Shown here: positions 55,400 to 63,195 of the stretch, piece by piece
Position numbering within the stretch: position 1 is the stretch's first letter
Layout: each line of letters begins with the position of its first letter
Assembly (NCBI GenBank): GCA_963930055.1
Contig: CAWVKS010000005.1
Span: 1-64,000 of the forward strand
Direction of reading: 5' to 3'
From: Pullichristensenella sp963930055
GTDB taxonomy: Bacteria; Bacillota; Clostridia; Christensenellales; Aristaeellaceae
Length of the DNA: 64,000 nucleotides
Translations under genes and position numbers: made by a program
Notes under the pieces: model-generated
What the model was told of the DNA's origin: nothing
The model's input: the letters and a program-made list of their open reading frames with translations, nothing else
Database searches by the model: none

Positions 55400-57682
55400 T
55401 CATTCACCTCCCGTTTGCTTCATTTCTTCAGCTTCTTCGCGGGCGATGAGCGCCTCGAGGAGTTCCTCCTGCAGCGCGCCTATGACTGTCTCGTCCACGC
55501 GATAGTCGTCGCCCAGCGGACGCGCCTTCACCATGACGTCCCACTCGCCCTCATCGTCGATGGCCGGCAGGCGGATGTCGCCGCCGTGTTCAAACACGGG
55601 CGTGCCAAATGTGCGTCGCTCAGCCTCTGCCAACGCACGCAGCCTGCGCTCCATTTCCTCGGTATCTTCGACCTTCTGCGGTTCCTCCTCGTCGTCTGCC
55701 CCGAAGAAGATGCCCCGCGTCTCCTCGCTCTCCTCGCGGGCAGCTACCCCAGCGGCGCAAGGCGCCTCTTCCTGCTTTTCGCCGCGGTGCGTGATCTCCG
55801 TGCCGATGTAGTTGTCGAGGTCGAAAAAGAGGATCGCCTCATCGCCCCTGTTGCGCACGGAGCAGGGGACGCGGTAACGGTAGCCCTCATCCCAACCGAG
55901 GACGCTGAAGAGGACGCGGCAGAAAGCGCTCGCGGAAATCGTCCTACCCTTGCCGTTTTTGTCTGCCCAACGGATGGCGTTGCCATCGTCCGGGGCGCAG
56001 GGGCGCACGGCCAGCATGCGCTCTACGGGGTTAAAGAGAAGCTCCACGTACTGGACGCGCCTTACCTCCAACTGGCCGTCGTACCCTTCCATCCGATCCA
56101 GACGGCTGACGCAGGTGGAGTTGAAGGTGATGCCGCTCCGGCTCAGGCGTACCACAGGCTCAAATGTGTGCGAGAACATATCCGCTCGGGCGACCTGAAA
56201 GCCCTCCCGCAGCGTCATGCGTTCTTGCGTCTTTTCCGCCTCAGCCTTGCCTTCCAGCTGCGCCTTGACTGCCTTTTCCACAAGACTCAGTTCGCGGGCG
56301 ATGCGCTGCACGCCGCTGTCATCCGTCAGGCCAGCGATGCGGTGGCCGCCATCCGGCAGATGCTCGGCTTCCAGATCGGCCTCCAGATCGCCTTCCTCCA
56401 GCCCCATGGCAATGCTGCTCACGCGATAGTACTCATCCGCCTCGTAGCCCGCCCAGGCGCGGTTGACGGAAATGTAGCCGGTCAGGGCGCCCCGGTCGAT
56501 CACCCGCATGGGCAGGTAACTTCCATCGTGGCCGTAACGGCGGCTGTTGAGGATGCGCTGGGCGGCGTTCCACTGCGCCCGCGTCACGATGGCCTCGTGG
56601 TGCCCAGGCTGGTAATACTTGTTCTTTTTGCCACGGTTTTTGCGAGACCTGTGATCGTGAAAATTGGGCGTCCACGTCTTGCGCGCCAGTACATCGCCGC
56701 AGTAGCGCTCGTTGCGCATCACGCTGCTCACCGCGGAAGCGGTCCAGCGCGCGTTGGGCCGGCCGCACACCTTTCGCAGCCCGGTCTCCCGGCCCAGCTC
56801 CGTCAGGGTGGCGGCGATCTCCGCGGGGCTGCTCCCGCTCAGCAGCATATAGTACATCAGCCGCACGGTCCTGGCCTCGTCTTCGTTGACGGCCAACACC
56901 TTCTTCCGCCCGCCGTGGCCGTCCGGGACTTCGACGCGGTCATAGCCCAGCAGCGCCGGCGTGAGGAAGCGCCCCCGGCTGAAGCGCCATTCCAGGGAGA
57001 GCAGCATGGCTTCGCTCTTCATGTGGCTCTCCTCTTCCGCGACCATGGCCAGCACGAAGAGGATGATGTTGCTGGTGTTGTCCAGCGTGTTGAGGTGTTC
57101 CTGCTCGAAGAACACCGGGATCGGCGGTTCGTGTTCCTTGAGGCGGCGCACCCAGCCGATGCAGTCCAGCAGGTTGCGGGCGAAGCGGCTCACGCTCTTG
57201 GTGATGATCATGTCGATCTTGCCGGCCATGGCGTCCTTCATCATCAGGTTGAAGGCCGGCCTGTGTTCCGTGTTGGTGCCGGAAAATCCGTCGTCCACAT
57301 AGGTGCCGGCGTATTTCCACTTGGGATTCGCACGGATCATGTCGCGGTAGTTGTTCTTCTGCAGCTCTATGGAGATGACCTGGTCGATGTCATCCGTGGA
57401 GACGCGGCAGTAAGCCGCGACCCGCAGTATGCGACCGTCGTCCTTCTCCCCGCTGGCGGCGGCGATCTTTTGCACGCTCTGTCCCCGCTGGGCGCTTACT
57501 TCCTCACGCAAAGCCTGTCTTGCGCGGGCGCGCTCGCTCTCAAAGCCCTTCCCGGTCAGGCGTCCTTCGCCCTCGCTCTGGGACGCATGCAGCGCTTCCA
57601 CCCGGCGCCTTGCTTTTTCTTCTGCCCGGGGCCGTATGTCTCTCAAGTATGGCTCACCCCTGTTCCTTTGTATCTGCCACAC
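55400..57682 (-). CDS. Large serine recombinase, probable prophage integrase
   Basis: The 760-residue protein's catalytic domain begins near residue 86 with RVAAYCRVSTDDIDQVISIE (Ser95). It continues with YVDDGFSGTNTEHRPAFNLM, IDMIITKSVSRFARN and ILFVLAMVAEEES. The recombinase domain (GRFLTPALLGYDR; SSVMRNERYCGDV) and zinc-ribbon-like region follow, and then the extra C-terminal domain shared with the genes at 52904-54644. It is the likely integrase and lies at the right edge of the prophage. The GTG start at 57682 has no clear ribosome binding site, so the true start may be 20-60 residues further in. Confidence 0.92.
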   Translation of the reverse strand: MWQIQRNRGEPYLRDIRPRAEEKARRRVEALHASQSEGEGRLTGKGFESERARARQALREEVSAQRGQSVQKIAAASGEKDDGRILRVAAYCRVSTDDIDQVISIELQKNNYRDMIRANPKWKYAGTYVDDGFSGTNTEHRPAFNLMMKDAMAGKIDMIITKSVSRFARNLLDCIGWVRRLKEHEPPIPVFFEQEHLNTLDNTSNIILFVLAMVAEEESHMKSEAMLLSLEWRFSRGRFLTPALLGYDRVEVPDGHGGRKKVLAVNEDEARTVRLMYYMLLSGSSPAEIAATLTELGRETGLRKVCGRPNARWTASAVSSVMRNERYCGDVLARKTWTPNFHDHRSRKNRGKKNKYYQPGHHEAIVTRAQWNAAQRILNSRRYGHDGSYLPMRVIDRGALTGYISVNRAWAGYEADEYYRVSSIAMGLEEGDLEADLEAEHLPDGGHRIAGLTDDSGVQRIARELSLVEKAVKAQLEGKAEAEKTQERMTLREGFQVARADMFSHTFEPVVRLSRSGITFNSTCVSRLDRMEGYDGQLEVRRVQYVELLFNPVERMLAVRPCAPDDGNAIRWADKNGKGRTISASAFCRVLFSVLGWDEGYRYRVPCSVRNRGDEAILFFDLDNYIGTEITHRGEKQEEAPCAAGVAAREESEETRGIFFGADDEEEPQKVEDTEEMERRLRALAEAERRTFGTPVFEHGGDIRLPAIDDEGEWDVMVKARPLGDDYRVDETVIGALQEELLEALIAREEAEEMKQTGGE

Positions 57683-57733
57683 CGTAACTTCAGGGCGGCG
57701 GTACTGCTATATAGCCATACTTGAGGCGATCCA

Positions 57734-57753
57734 GCAACGTCTACGCGGTCGTA
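57734..57753. repeat. Dispersed repeat, copy 1
   Basis: GCAACGTCTACGCGGTCGTA. It shares 18 of 20 bases with the copies at 58797 and 61471. It lies in the 94-base gap between the integrase start and the XRE gene, where the right prophage end is expected. I cannot define the attachment core from one end alone. Confidence 0.6.
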
Positions 57754-57776
57754 TCCGCAAGATTTATCAATGCGCG

Positions 57777-58034
57777 TCATTCGTCTTCAAGGGGTACGGG
57801 CCGCCACTCCTCCGGGAACCATGAGACCAGCTCGAACGGGTCGATCTCGAGGATGGCGCAGACTGCCAGCCCAAAGCGCATCTTGACGTTCCCGACAGAG
57901 CGCTCCCCGTATTCCAGGCGCTGATACTGCCGGATATGCACGCCGGCGATCACTGCCACCTGCTGTTGGGACAATCCCTTCCTCTGCCTCGCCTTTCGCA
58001 GCATTTCTGTCTCTTTCGTGACCTTGCGTTTCAC
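57777..58034 (-). CDS. XRE-family regulator
   Basis: The 85-residue protein has a single HTH: LRKARQRKGLSQQQVAVIAG and IRQYQRLEYGERSVGNVKMR. The tail is FGLAVCAILEIDPFELVSWF. It is typical of small chromosomal or prophage repressors. GCGGGAAGTC-AAC-GACTTGCGGGAAG at 58085-58111 upstream contains an inverted repeat AGTC-AAC-GACT and could be its operator. It could belong to the prophage or to the host; it lies just outside the recombinase. Confidence 0.75.
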   Translation of the reverse strand: MKRKVTKETEMLRKARQRKGLSQQQVAVIAGVHIRQYQRLEYGERSVGNVKMRFGLAVCAILEIDPFELVSWFPEEWRPVPLEDE

Positions 58035-58135
58035 CCTTATCGCCTCCGATCGCAGGGGTCACGGGTAGTACGCCATAGAAGTCGCGGGAAGTCAACGACT
58101 TGCGGGAAGAGTTATCTGTTTGTTTAGAAAGGCGC

Positions 58136-58166
58136 AAAAAAGAACGGGCGCTCCCTGGAACGCCCG
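58136..58166 (-). terminator. Terminator of the GrpB-like gene
   Basis: Minus strand CGGGCGTTCC-AG-GGAGCGCCCG (10 bp, one T-G pair) followed by TTCTTTTTT, 17 bases after the stop at 58183. Confidence 0.85.
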
Positions 58167-58182
58167 CCTGATATGGTTTCTG

Positions 58183-58713
58183 TTAGCTGTTCTCTGCCGT
58201 GTTCTCCCGCAAACAACGCTCGATGAATACGCCCTTTTCCAGCCGGTAGCCCAGCCGGTCATGCGGATATTTTTCGGCCAGGAGCTTCTTCAGCGCCGCG
58301 TACTCGTTTCGGAGCGTTTCTGAACCTTGCAGCAGGCGCAGAAACGCCAGCTGATTCCTGGCCACGGGGTGATCCTGCGTCGTCAGGTGTATGTAGGTGG
58401 CGTCGTCCTCACTGTCGTCGTCCGAGAAGAACCAGCGCCCGGGGCGGCCGCATTCGCCCAGGCACAAAAAGGCCGTCGCCAACCGTTTCTTCGCCGTCTC
58501 CAGCTTATCATGCTCGACCAGCACCAACACATCCACGATGGGCTTGCAGTACATGCCGGGAATAGCCGTGCCTCCGACGTGGCGCACATAGCACTCGATG
58601 TCGTCTTCCAGCAGCAGCGCGATAATCAGCTGCTTGGTGAGGCGGAAACGGCGTGGCCATTCCGCCCGATAGGGCACGATGCAGACATCGTCGTAGAAAT
58701 TTGAGCCGCGCAT
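58183..58713 (-). CDS. GrpB family nucleotidyltransferase-like protein
   Basis: The 176-residue protein has CIVPYRAEWPRRFRLTKQLI, then VRHVGGTAIPGMYCKPIVDV, which is the G-[GS]-[TS]-x-x-P-G ... K-P-I-[IV]-D-[IV] signature of the GrpB (UPF0157) nucleotidyltransferase-fold family. RNQLAFLRLLQGSETLRNEY is the conserved C-terminal block. The biological role is unclear. It is a bacterial gene, so by this point the window is host chromosome. Confidence 0.88.
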   Translation of the reverse strand: MRGSNFYDDVCIVPYRAEWPRRFRLTKQLIIALLLEDDIECYVRHVGGTAIPGMYCKPIVDVLVLVEHDKLETAKKRLATAFLCLGECGRPGRWFFSDDDSEDDATYIHLTTQDHPVARNQLAFLRLLQGSETLRNEYAALKKLLAEKYPHDRLGYRLEKGVFIERCLRENTAENS

Positions 58714-58796
58714 TTTTTCGTTCCTCCAATCGTTGATTCGCTCATGATTTCACCTTGGACTCCCTTTCTCTATTGTGGCACGGGATTGCAGTTCCC

Positions 58797-58816
58797 GCAA
58801 CGACTGCGCGGTCGTA
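58797..58816. repeat. Dispersed repeat, copy 2
   Basis: GCAACGACTGCGCGGTCGTA in the gap between the GrpB-like and AAA genes. ACGAC/GTCGT arms make it partly palindromic. Confidence 0.65.
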
Positions 58817-58916
58817 AACGCAGAGTTTACTTGACCATGACTCGCTGCCTGTTTATTTGCAAGAGAAAAACGCCGGACGGATCACTCCGACCGGCGCTTG
58901 AAAACTGCGCGTGCTT

Positions 58917-60617
58917 TTATTTTACTGCACCCGACAGCCTTTCGCACACCGCCTTGCAGCGCTTCTTATTAAAGGCGATGCCGTAGGCGAGGATGTCCTC
59001 CCGGCCGTCCTCCCGCAGGCGCTCGTCATAGCGCCGCGCCTTGATCTGCTCCATCGCCCTTGCGCAGGCCTGCTCAAGCCCCCGAAACGTGGGCGCGTAC
59101 TTGACCTCGATGACGATGCCCGCGTCCGGGTCCTCCGGCTCCACCAGTATGTCGCTGAAGCCCTCGCCCGATTCCGCGTTCGAGCGGATCAGCCACGTCG
59201 GCTCGCTCCGCAAAAGTCCCAGCAGCAACCCGTGGTAGAAGTTCTCCTTCTGCGCATCCCGCGCCTTGGTGTCCAGCACGCTGATCATCCTGCCCATGAT
59301 TGCCGTCAGCCCCGCGGTGACGCCCTCCGCGTCCCCGTTCAAAAATGCCTTGTGCAGGGCCTGCATCGGCCTGGCGTCGCTTATGACGTTCTCCCTGAAC
59401 CATTCCTGGATCTGCCGCACGAACACTTCCCGCACCTCGCGGTTGGGGATGACGAGATTGTATCGACCGTCCTCCAGAACGCCCGTATAGGTAAGATAGC
59501 CGGTCGTGAACAGCACGCTCCAGAGGTTGTCGATGGTCCTGTCCACTTCGTCGTAGGTCAATTCCAACTGGACGTCCTTGGCGATGGCCTCGCCGTCGAT
59601 CAGGCGTTCGATCTCCTGCTGCGTGGTCTTGTCCGCCTTGTCCACAAAGCGCTTCACCATGTCATTGCCGCTGGTGTTGATCCAGTATGCCTGCGGCCTG
59701 GCGTCAGGCTTTGCGCGCAGCAGATCGACGTGGTTGACCACGTCCCACGGACAATATACATCGACATCGCCAAAGCGATAGCCGTCGTACCATTCCTTGA
59801 TCTCATCAAACTGTTGTTCAAGGCCGTAATCCGTGAGCAGCTGTTTCACTTCGGCGTCCGTAAAGCCAAAGTGTTCATCAAAACGCGGGTCGATGATCGA
59901 AAGCACCTTGAAGTTGTTCAGCCCCGTGAAAATGCTCTCCTTCGCCACACGCAGACAGCCGGTCAGGACGGCGAACTGCAAGTACTCGTTCGTCTTCAAC
60001 GCCTGCCCGAACAGCCCGCGGATGAGCGCCACCATCTCCCGGTAATAGCCGTGATGGAACGCCTTGTCCAGCGGCACGTCATATTCGTCGATGAGCAGCA
60101 CGGTTTTTTGGCCGTAGTGCCGATACAGCAGCGTAGAGAGCGTTTTGAGGCTGTTGAGGATGTCGTCCTGCGTATCCTGCTCGTCCAGTAGACGCAGAAA
60201 TGCCTGTAACTCTTTCTCGGACACCTTGTTGCTCTGCGTTAAATACTCCATGCGGAATGCCTCCGCACGTATGATCCGCCGCAGCATGCCATAGGCGTCC
60301 TCAAACGTCAGCCCATCCACGCCCTTGAGCGAAAGGAAGATCACCGGGAACTTTCCCATGTACTCCTCGCACAGCGCCGTTTCCTTCGAGATCGCCAGAC
60401 CGTCGAACAGCGTCCCGTCCGCCCCGATCTCGAAAAAGCTCTTGAGCATGCTCATGTTCAGCGTCTTGCCGAAGCGTCGCGGGCGGGTAAACAGATTTAC
60501 CTCTCCCCAGTTGTTCAGCAGGTCGCGGATCAGGCCCGTCTTGTCGATATAATAAAACCCTTCTTTTCGCAGCTTCTCAAAGCTGTCGATGCCCACCGGC
60601 AGTTTCATATTGTTCAT
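58917..60617 (-). CDS. AAA-ATPase-like / PD-(D/E)XK nuclease-family protein
   Basis: The 566-residue protein starts near MKLPVGIDSFEKLRKEGFYY with IDKTGLI, then the Walker A-like RPRRFGKTLNMSML and TVLLIDEYDVPLDKA (Walker B). The C-terminus has GFSDILVEPEDPDAGIVIEV and KARRYDERLREDGREDILAY, the PD-(D/E)XK-like end. This two-domain family (AAA-ATPase_like + PDDEXK_9) is abundant, often in many copies, in gut Clostridia and Bacteroidetes. Its role is unknown. Confidence 0.88.
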   Translation of the reverse strand: MNNMKLPVGIDSFEKLRKEGFYYIDKTGLIRDLLNNWGEVNLFTRPRRFGKTLNMSMLKSFFEIGADGTLFDGLAISKETALCEEYMGKFPVIFLSLKGVDGLTFEDAYGMLRRIIRAEAFRMEYLTQSNKVSEKELQAFLRLLDEQDTQDDILNSLKTLSTLLYRHYGQKTVLLIDEYDVPLDKAFHHGYYREMVALIRGLFGQALKTNEYLQFAVLTGCLRVAKESIFTGLNNFKVLSIIDPRFDEHFGFTDAEVKQLLTDYGLEQQFDEIKEWYDGYRFGDVDVYCPWDVVNHVDLLRAKPDARPQAYWINTSGNDMVKRFVDKADKTTQQEIERLIDGEAIAKDVQLELTYDEVDRTIDNLWSVLFTTGYLTYTGVLEDGRYNLVIPNREVREVFVRQIQEWFRENVISDARPMQALHKAFLNGDAEGVTAGLTAIMGRMISVLDTKARDAQKENFYHGLLLGLLRSEPTWLIRSNAESGEGFSDILVEPEDPDAGIVIEVKYAPTFRGLEQACARAMEQIKARRYDERLREDGREDILAYGIAFNKKRCKAVCERLSGAVK

Positions 60618-60765
60618 ACGCGCCCCCACTTTCCGCGCCGCGTCGTTTCTCTTCAAAAGGATTCGTCCCTCAACTCCATTTTACCATAAGCCCCGGCCGT
60701 TATCAACGGTTGGACTTGTCGGGGACGTCTTCACAAGGCCACATCAAGCGCAGGTTGCCTCTTCA

Positions 60766-61065
60766 TTATTGTATTTCACCATTCCTGCATTTGGCAAGCC
60801 ACACCTTTACCTGTTCGGGGCAGGCGACGCACCACATGAAGAAAAGCACAGCGGATTCTTCGACCGTCCAACCGTATCCCTTGAGTACTTCCTCGACCTG
60901 CGCGAGAAGATTAGCATCGACAGGGATGGTTGTGGTTTCCGTTCCCTGTTCAATGACCTGTCTTACATGCTTATGAACAGCTTCACAGGCTTCCCGGTTT
61001 TCCTGCGCGAACAGGGAAGGGGCATCCACGGCTTTCAGGCATCGTTCAACTTCCGCAGGGATCAT
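60766..61065 (-). CDS. RelB/DinJ-like antitoxin-type protein
   Basis: The 99-residue protein has TTTIPVDANLLAQVEEVLKG, then YGWTVEESAVLFFMWCVACP and EQVKVWLAKCRNGE. The V-x-A-x-[VL]-x-x-Q-x-x-x-[VI]-L-x-x-x-G-[LW]-[TS]-x-x-E-x-x-x-[LV]-F-x-x-W-[CV] pattern resembles RelB/DinJ ribbon-helix-helix antitoxins with an N-terminal extension. No toxin of the RelE type is adjacent. GGAGG precedes the ATG at 61065, inside the end of the next upstream gene. Confidence 0.6.
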   Translation of the reverse strand: MIPAEVERCLKAVDAPSLFAQENREACEAVHKHVRQVIEQGTETTTIPVDANLLAQVEEVLKGYGWTVEESAVLFFMWCVACPEQVKVWLAKCRNGEIQ

Positions 61066-61378
61066 GCTGTTTCGCCTCCTTTGCTTGTTGACGGCGCGTT
61101 TTTTGCTCCGCCCGCCATTTCGTGGCAGCCTCCTCGACTTCACGCATCGTCCTTTCATAATCGCCGCTCATACACGCGTGCGTCTCGATGGACATGATTG
61201 CGCAATCCCGCTTGCCGCGGCGGGTGAAGACGATGACGTGACCGGCGGTCTCCAAATATGCCCACACGGCGGAGGGCTTGCGCCGAAACTGTGTGACGCT
61301 GACTTCCTTTTCCACGATCTGGAAGTCCAGCTTGCCGGGCTGGTGGGGGATGGTGATCGGGTCGCTGTTACTGCTCAT
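61046..61378 (-). CDS. Phd-like regulatory protein
   Basis: The 110-residue protein has FQIVEKEVSVTQFRRKPSAV, then WAYLETAGHVIVFTRRGKRD and CAIMSIETHACMSGDY. The V-[ST]-x-T-x-[FL]-R-x-x-P ... G-x-[VI]-x-[VI]-[FT]-R-x-G-K-x-x-[AC] pattern fits the Phd/YefM antitoxin fold. The charged end (REVEEAATKWRAEQKTRRQQ) may bind a partner. It overlaps the RelB-like gene by 20 bases; two antitoxin-like genes without a toxin is unusual. Confidence 0.62.
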   Translation of the reverse strand: MSSNSDPITIPHQPGKLDFQIVEKEVSVTQFRRKPSAVWAYLETAGHVIVFTRRGKRDCAIMSIETHACMSGDYERTMREVEEAATKWRAEQKTRRQQAKEAKQHDPCGS

Positions 61379-61470
61379 CGCTGGCCCTCCTCTGGGGTAT
61401 GGTTTGATACGGGGCTTCGTTGGCACGCACGAAACATCTACTTCTATTTTGACACAAAATGACTTTCCAC

Positions 61471-61490
61471 GCAACGACTGTGCGGTCGTA
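61471..61490. repeat. Dispersed repeat, copy 3
   Basis: GCAACGACTGTGCGGTCGTA, 19 of 20 bases identical to copy 2, in the intergenic gap upstream of the Phd-like gene. Confidence 0.65.
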
Positions 61491-61510
61491 AAGGTGAAAT
61501 TATCTGCAAG

Positions 61511-62007
61511 CTATGCGATCAGCGACATCGAGTGTGGGGATGCAAGAACCGTTGTTTGAGATGACGTAGCTGGCATGGTGAGCCAGTTGCCCTCGATCTC
61601 GTAGATCTTCCTTGGTTCAAAGCCACACAGTTCAAAGTGTTGCTCTGCGTTGGATGTGACGATAAAGTAGTCCCTTACCCCCACAATGGCCTTCAAATCC
61701 TTCATCACCGGCGTGGGGCGGTACCTTCCGCAGTAGTGGTGGATGAGCCGCGCCCAGAATGCCCACTTCTCCTCCTCGCTGGGCCACTCGGCCATCATGC
61801 CCTGCAAAATGCAGCGCAGGCCGTATTTCTGTTTGAAATCACCAAACAGTTTCGCAAACGCCGCGTTGTCCGCAAACAGATCTGTTCCGCGTAGGGCAGA
61901 GGCGCTCTTTCCGTCAGGGCATAGGGCGTGTCTCCCGCGGCGTAGACGCTGTGATAGCGGCTATAGTTTGCCTGCGTCTGCATGACCAGATCTTCGTAAA
62001 ACGTCAT
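61511..62007 (-). pseudogene. Truncated, frameshifted Sir2-like protein gene
   Basis: The start MTFYEDLVMQTQANYSRYHS, then YALTERAPLPYAEQ, and after a one-base loss near 61885 the text LFADNAAFAKLFGDFKQKYG, resumed in another frame as LQGMMAEWPSEEEKWAFWAR, match the N-terminal half of Sir2-like/deacetylase-family proteins of Clostridia. FIVTSNAEQHFELCGFEPRK, then IYEIEGNWL, is the conserved block before the zinc site. Sequence after that (SSQTTVLASPHSMSLIA) is unrelated and ends early, so the gene is cut short as well as frameshifted. Confidence 0.72.
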
Positions 62008-62025
62008 GAACGTTCATTCCTTCTG

Positions 62026-62098
62026 TGCTGTAGTTATTATATTTTTTACAGCAACAGCATACCACCGACTTGCGCGAATGTCAATACGCTGCTATAAT
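62026..62098. promoter_or_regulatory. Divergent promoters with a 7 bp operator palindrome
   Basis: Plus: TTGCGC (62070-62075), 17 bases, TATAAT (62093-62098) towards the Rrf2 gene. Minus: TTGACA (plus 62079-62084), 17 bases, TATGCT (plus 62056-62061) towards the Sir2-like gene. TGCTGTA ... TACAGCA (62026-62032 and 62047-62053) is a likely Rrf2 operator. Confidence 0.75.
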
Positions 62099-62124
62099 AT
62101 TTTTCATAGAAAGAGGCGAGGCGA

Positions 62125-62559
62125 GTGAAATACCCGACAAAGCTGAGCGACGCAGCGCACATACTGGCGTTCATCGCCCTGCACCCGGAGTGCGACCTGA
62201 CCAGCGGCAAACTGGCGGAGAGCGTGCAGACCAACCCGGCCTATGTGCGCCAGCTGATGTCAGCCATGCGCAAGGGCGGACTGCTGCTCAGCGTGAAGGG
62301 GCATCCCAAGCCTGCCCTGGCAAGGGAACCCGCCCGGATCAGTCTGCTGGACATCTACCGGGCGGTGGAGGGGGACAAGCCCCTGCTCCATCAGGACACC
62401 CACACCAATCCCGCCTGCGGCGTGGGGATGAACATCCAGTTGGCGCTGCAGAGCTTTTACATGGACATCCAGCAAGCGGCGGAAAACCGCATGCGCCAGA
62501 TCACCCTGCGGGATATACTGGACCAATACCATGCCAGAGTGAAAGAGAGCAGCAAATAA
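62125..62559 (+). CDS. Rrf2-family transcription regulator
   Basis: The 144-residue protein (GTG start, GAGG upstream) begins KYPTKLSDAAHILAFIALHP. The wHTH follows (LTSGKLAESVQTNPAYVRQL, MSAMRKGGLLLSVKGH) and the ISLLDIYRAVEG block is diagnostic of Rrf2. It has one Cys (NPACGVGMNI), not the three-Cys set of Fe-S IscR proteins, so a thiol- or NAD-sensing role is possible. It probably represses the divergent Sir2-like gene and itself. Confidence 0.88.
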   Translation: MKYPTKLSDAAHILAFIALHPECDLTSGKLAESVQTNPAYVRQLMSAMRKGGLLLSVKGHPKPALAREPARISLLDIYRAVEGDKPLLHQDTHTNPACGVGMNIQLALQSFYMDIQQAAENRMRQITLRDILDQYHARVKESSK

Positions 62560-62563
62560 AAAT

Positions 62564-62605
62564 GGGCGTATCGTATCCTGACGGATATCTACGCCCTGTT
62601 TTGTT
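62564..62605. terminator. Bidirectional terminator
   Basis: GGGCGTA / TACGCCC with an inner GTATCC/GGATAT stem. TGTTTTGTT follows on the plus strand and ATTTTTATTT on the minus strand, so it can serve both the Rrf2 gene and the secreted-protein gene. Confidence 0.75.
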
Positions 62606-62631
62606 CAAGCGGGGGAAGGATGCCCGCCATT

Positions 62632-63195
62632 TCACGCCCCGCTGCCGTGTTCGTCGTTTCCCAACGTCAGGTAGGCGATGAAGTCTGCGGGCAGGCCGGT
62701 CTCGGCGGACATGCGCTCGATCAGCGTTTCGTCTATGCCCGCGCGGATGATCTCCATCTGCTCCTCGGCGTTTTCCTCGCTGTCCGGGTTGAGGAAGAGC
62801 AGCAGCACCCGCCGCGCCGCGCCCGCCGCGCCGCCTGCGTCCGGGGAGATGAGCATGTCCGCCCACAGGCAGTTGGCCATGGCCACGTAGTAGAGGCGGC
62901 GCACCGTGCCCTCGTCCACGGAAAATTCCTCGCAGAAGTGGGAAAAATCCGCGTCGGTGACGTCGCACAGGGCGGGAAGCGCCGCCGACATTACCCGCAC
63001 GGTGAGGCTGTCCGTGGGCTGGAGCGCGGCGAACGAGCCCATCATCACCATTTGCAACACTTCACAACCTGTGCGGTCCTCGCAGCAGACCACGGGGCGG
63101 TCGTAGGCATCCCAGTACTCGTCCCCGGCAAGCGCCGCCCACGGCAAGGCAAGCAAAGCCACCAACAAAAGCGCCAATCGCCTCAGTGCCTTCAT
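62632..63195 (-). CDS. Putative secreted or surface protein
   Basis: The 187-residue protein has an N-terminal signal peptide (MKALRRLALLLVALLALPWA, then ALAG as the likely cleavage region). It has three Cys (CCEDRTGCEVL) that may form disulfides. I see no known domain. Its start overlaps the end of the histidine kinase gene by 4 bases, so it may be an extracytoplasmic partner of the kinase. Confidence 0.7.
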   Translation of the reverse strand: MKALRRLALLLVALLALPWAALAGDEYWDAYDRPVVCCEDRTGCEVLQMVMMGSFAALQPTDSLTVRVMSAALPALCDVTDADFSHFCEEFSVDEGTVRRLYYVAMANCLWADMLISPDAGGAAGAARRVLLLFLNPDSEENAEEQMEIIRAGIDETLIERMSAETGLPADFIAYLTLGNDEHGSGA

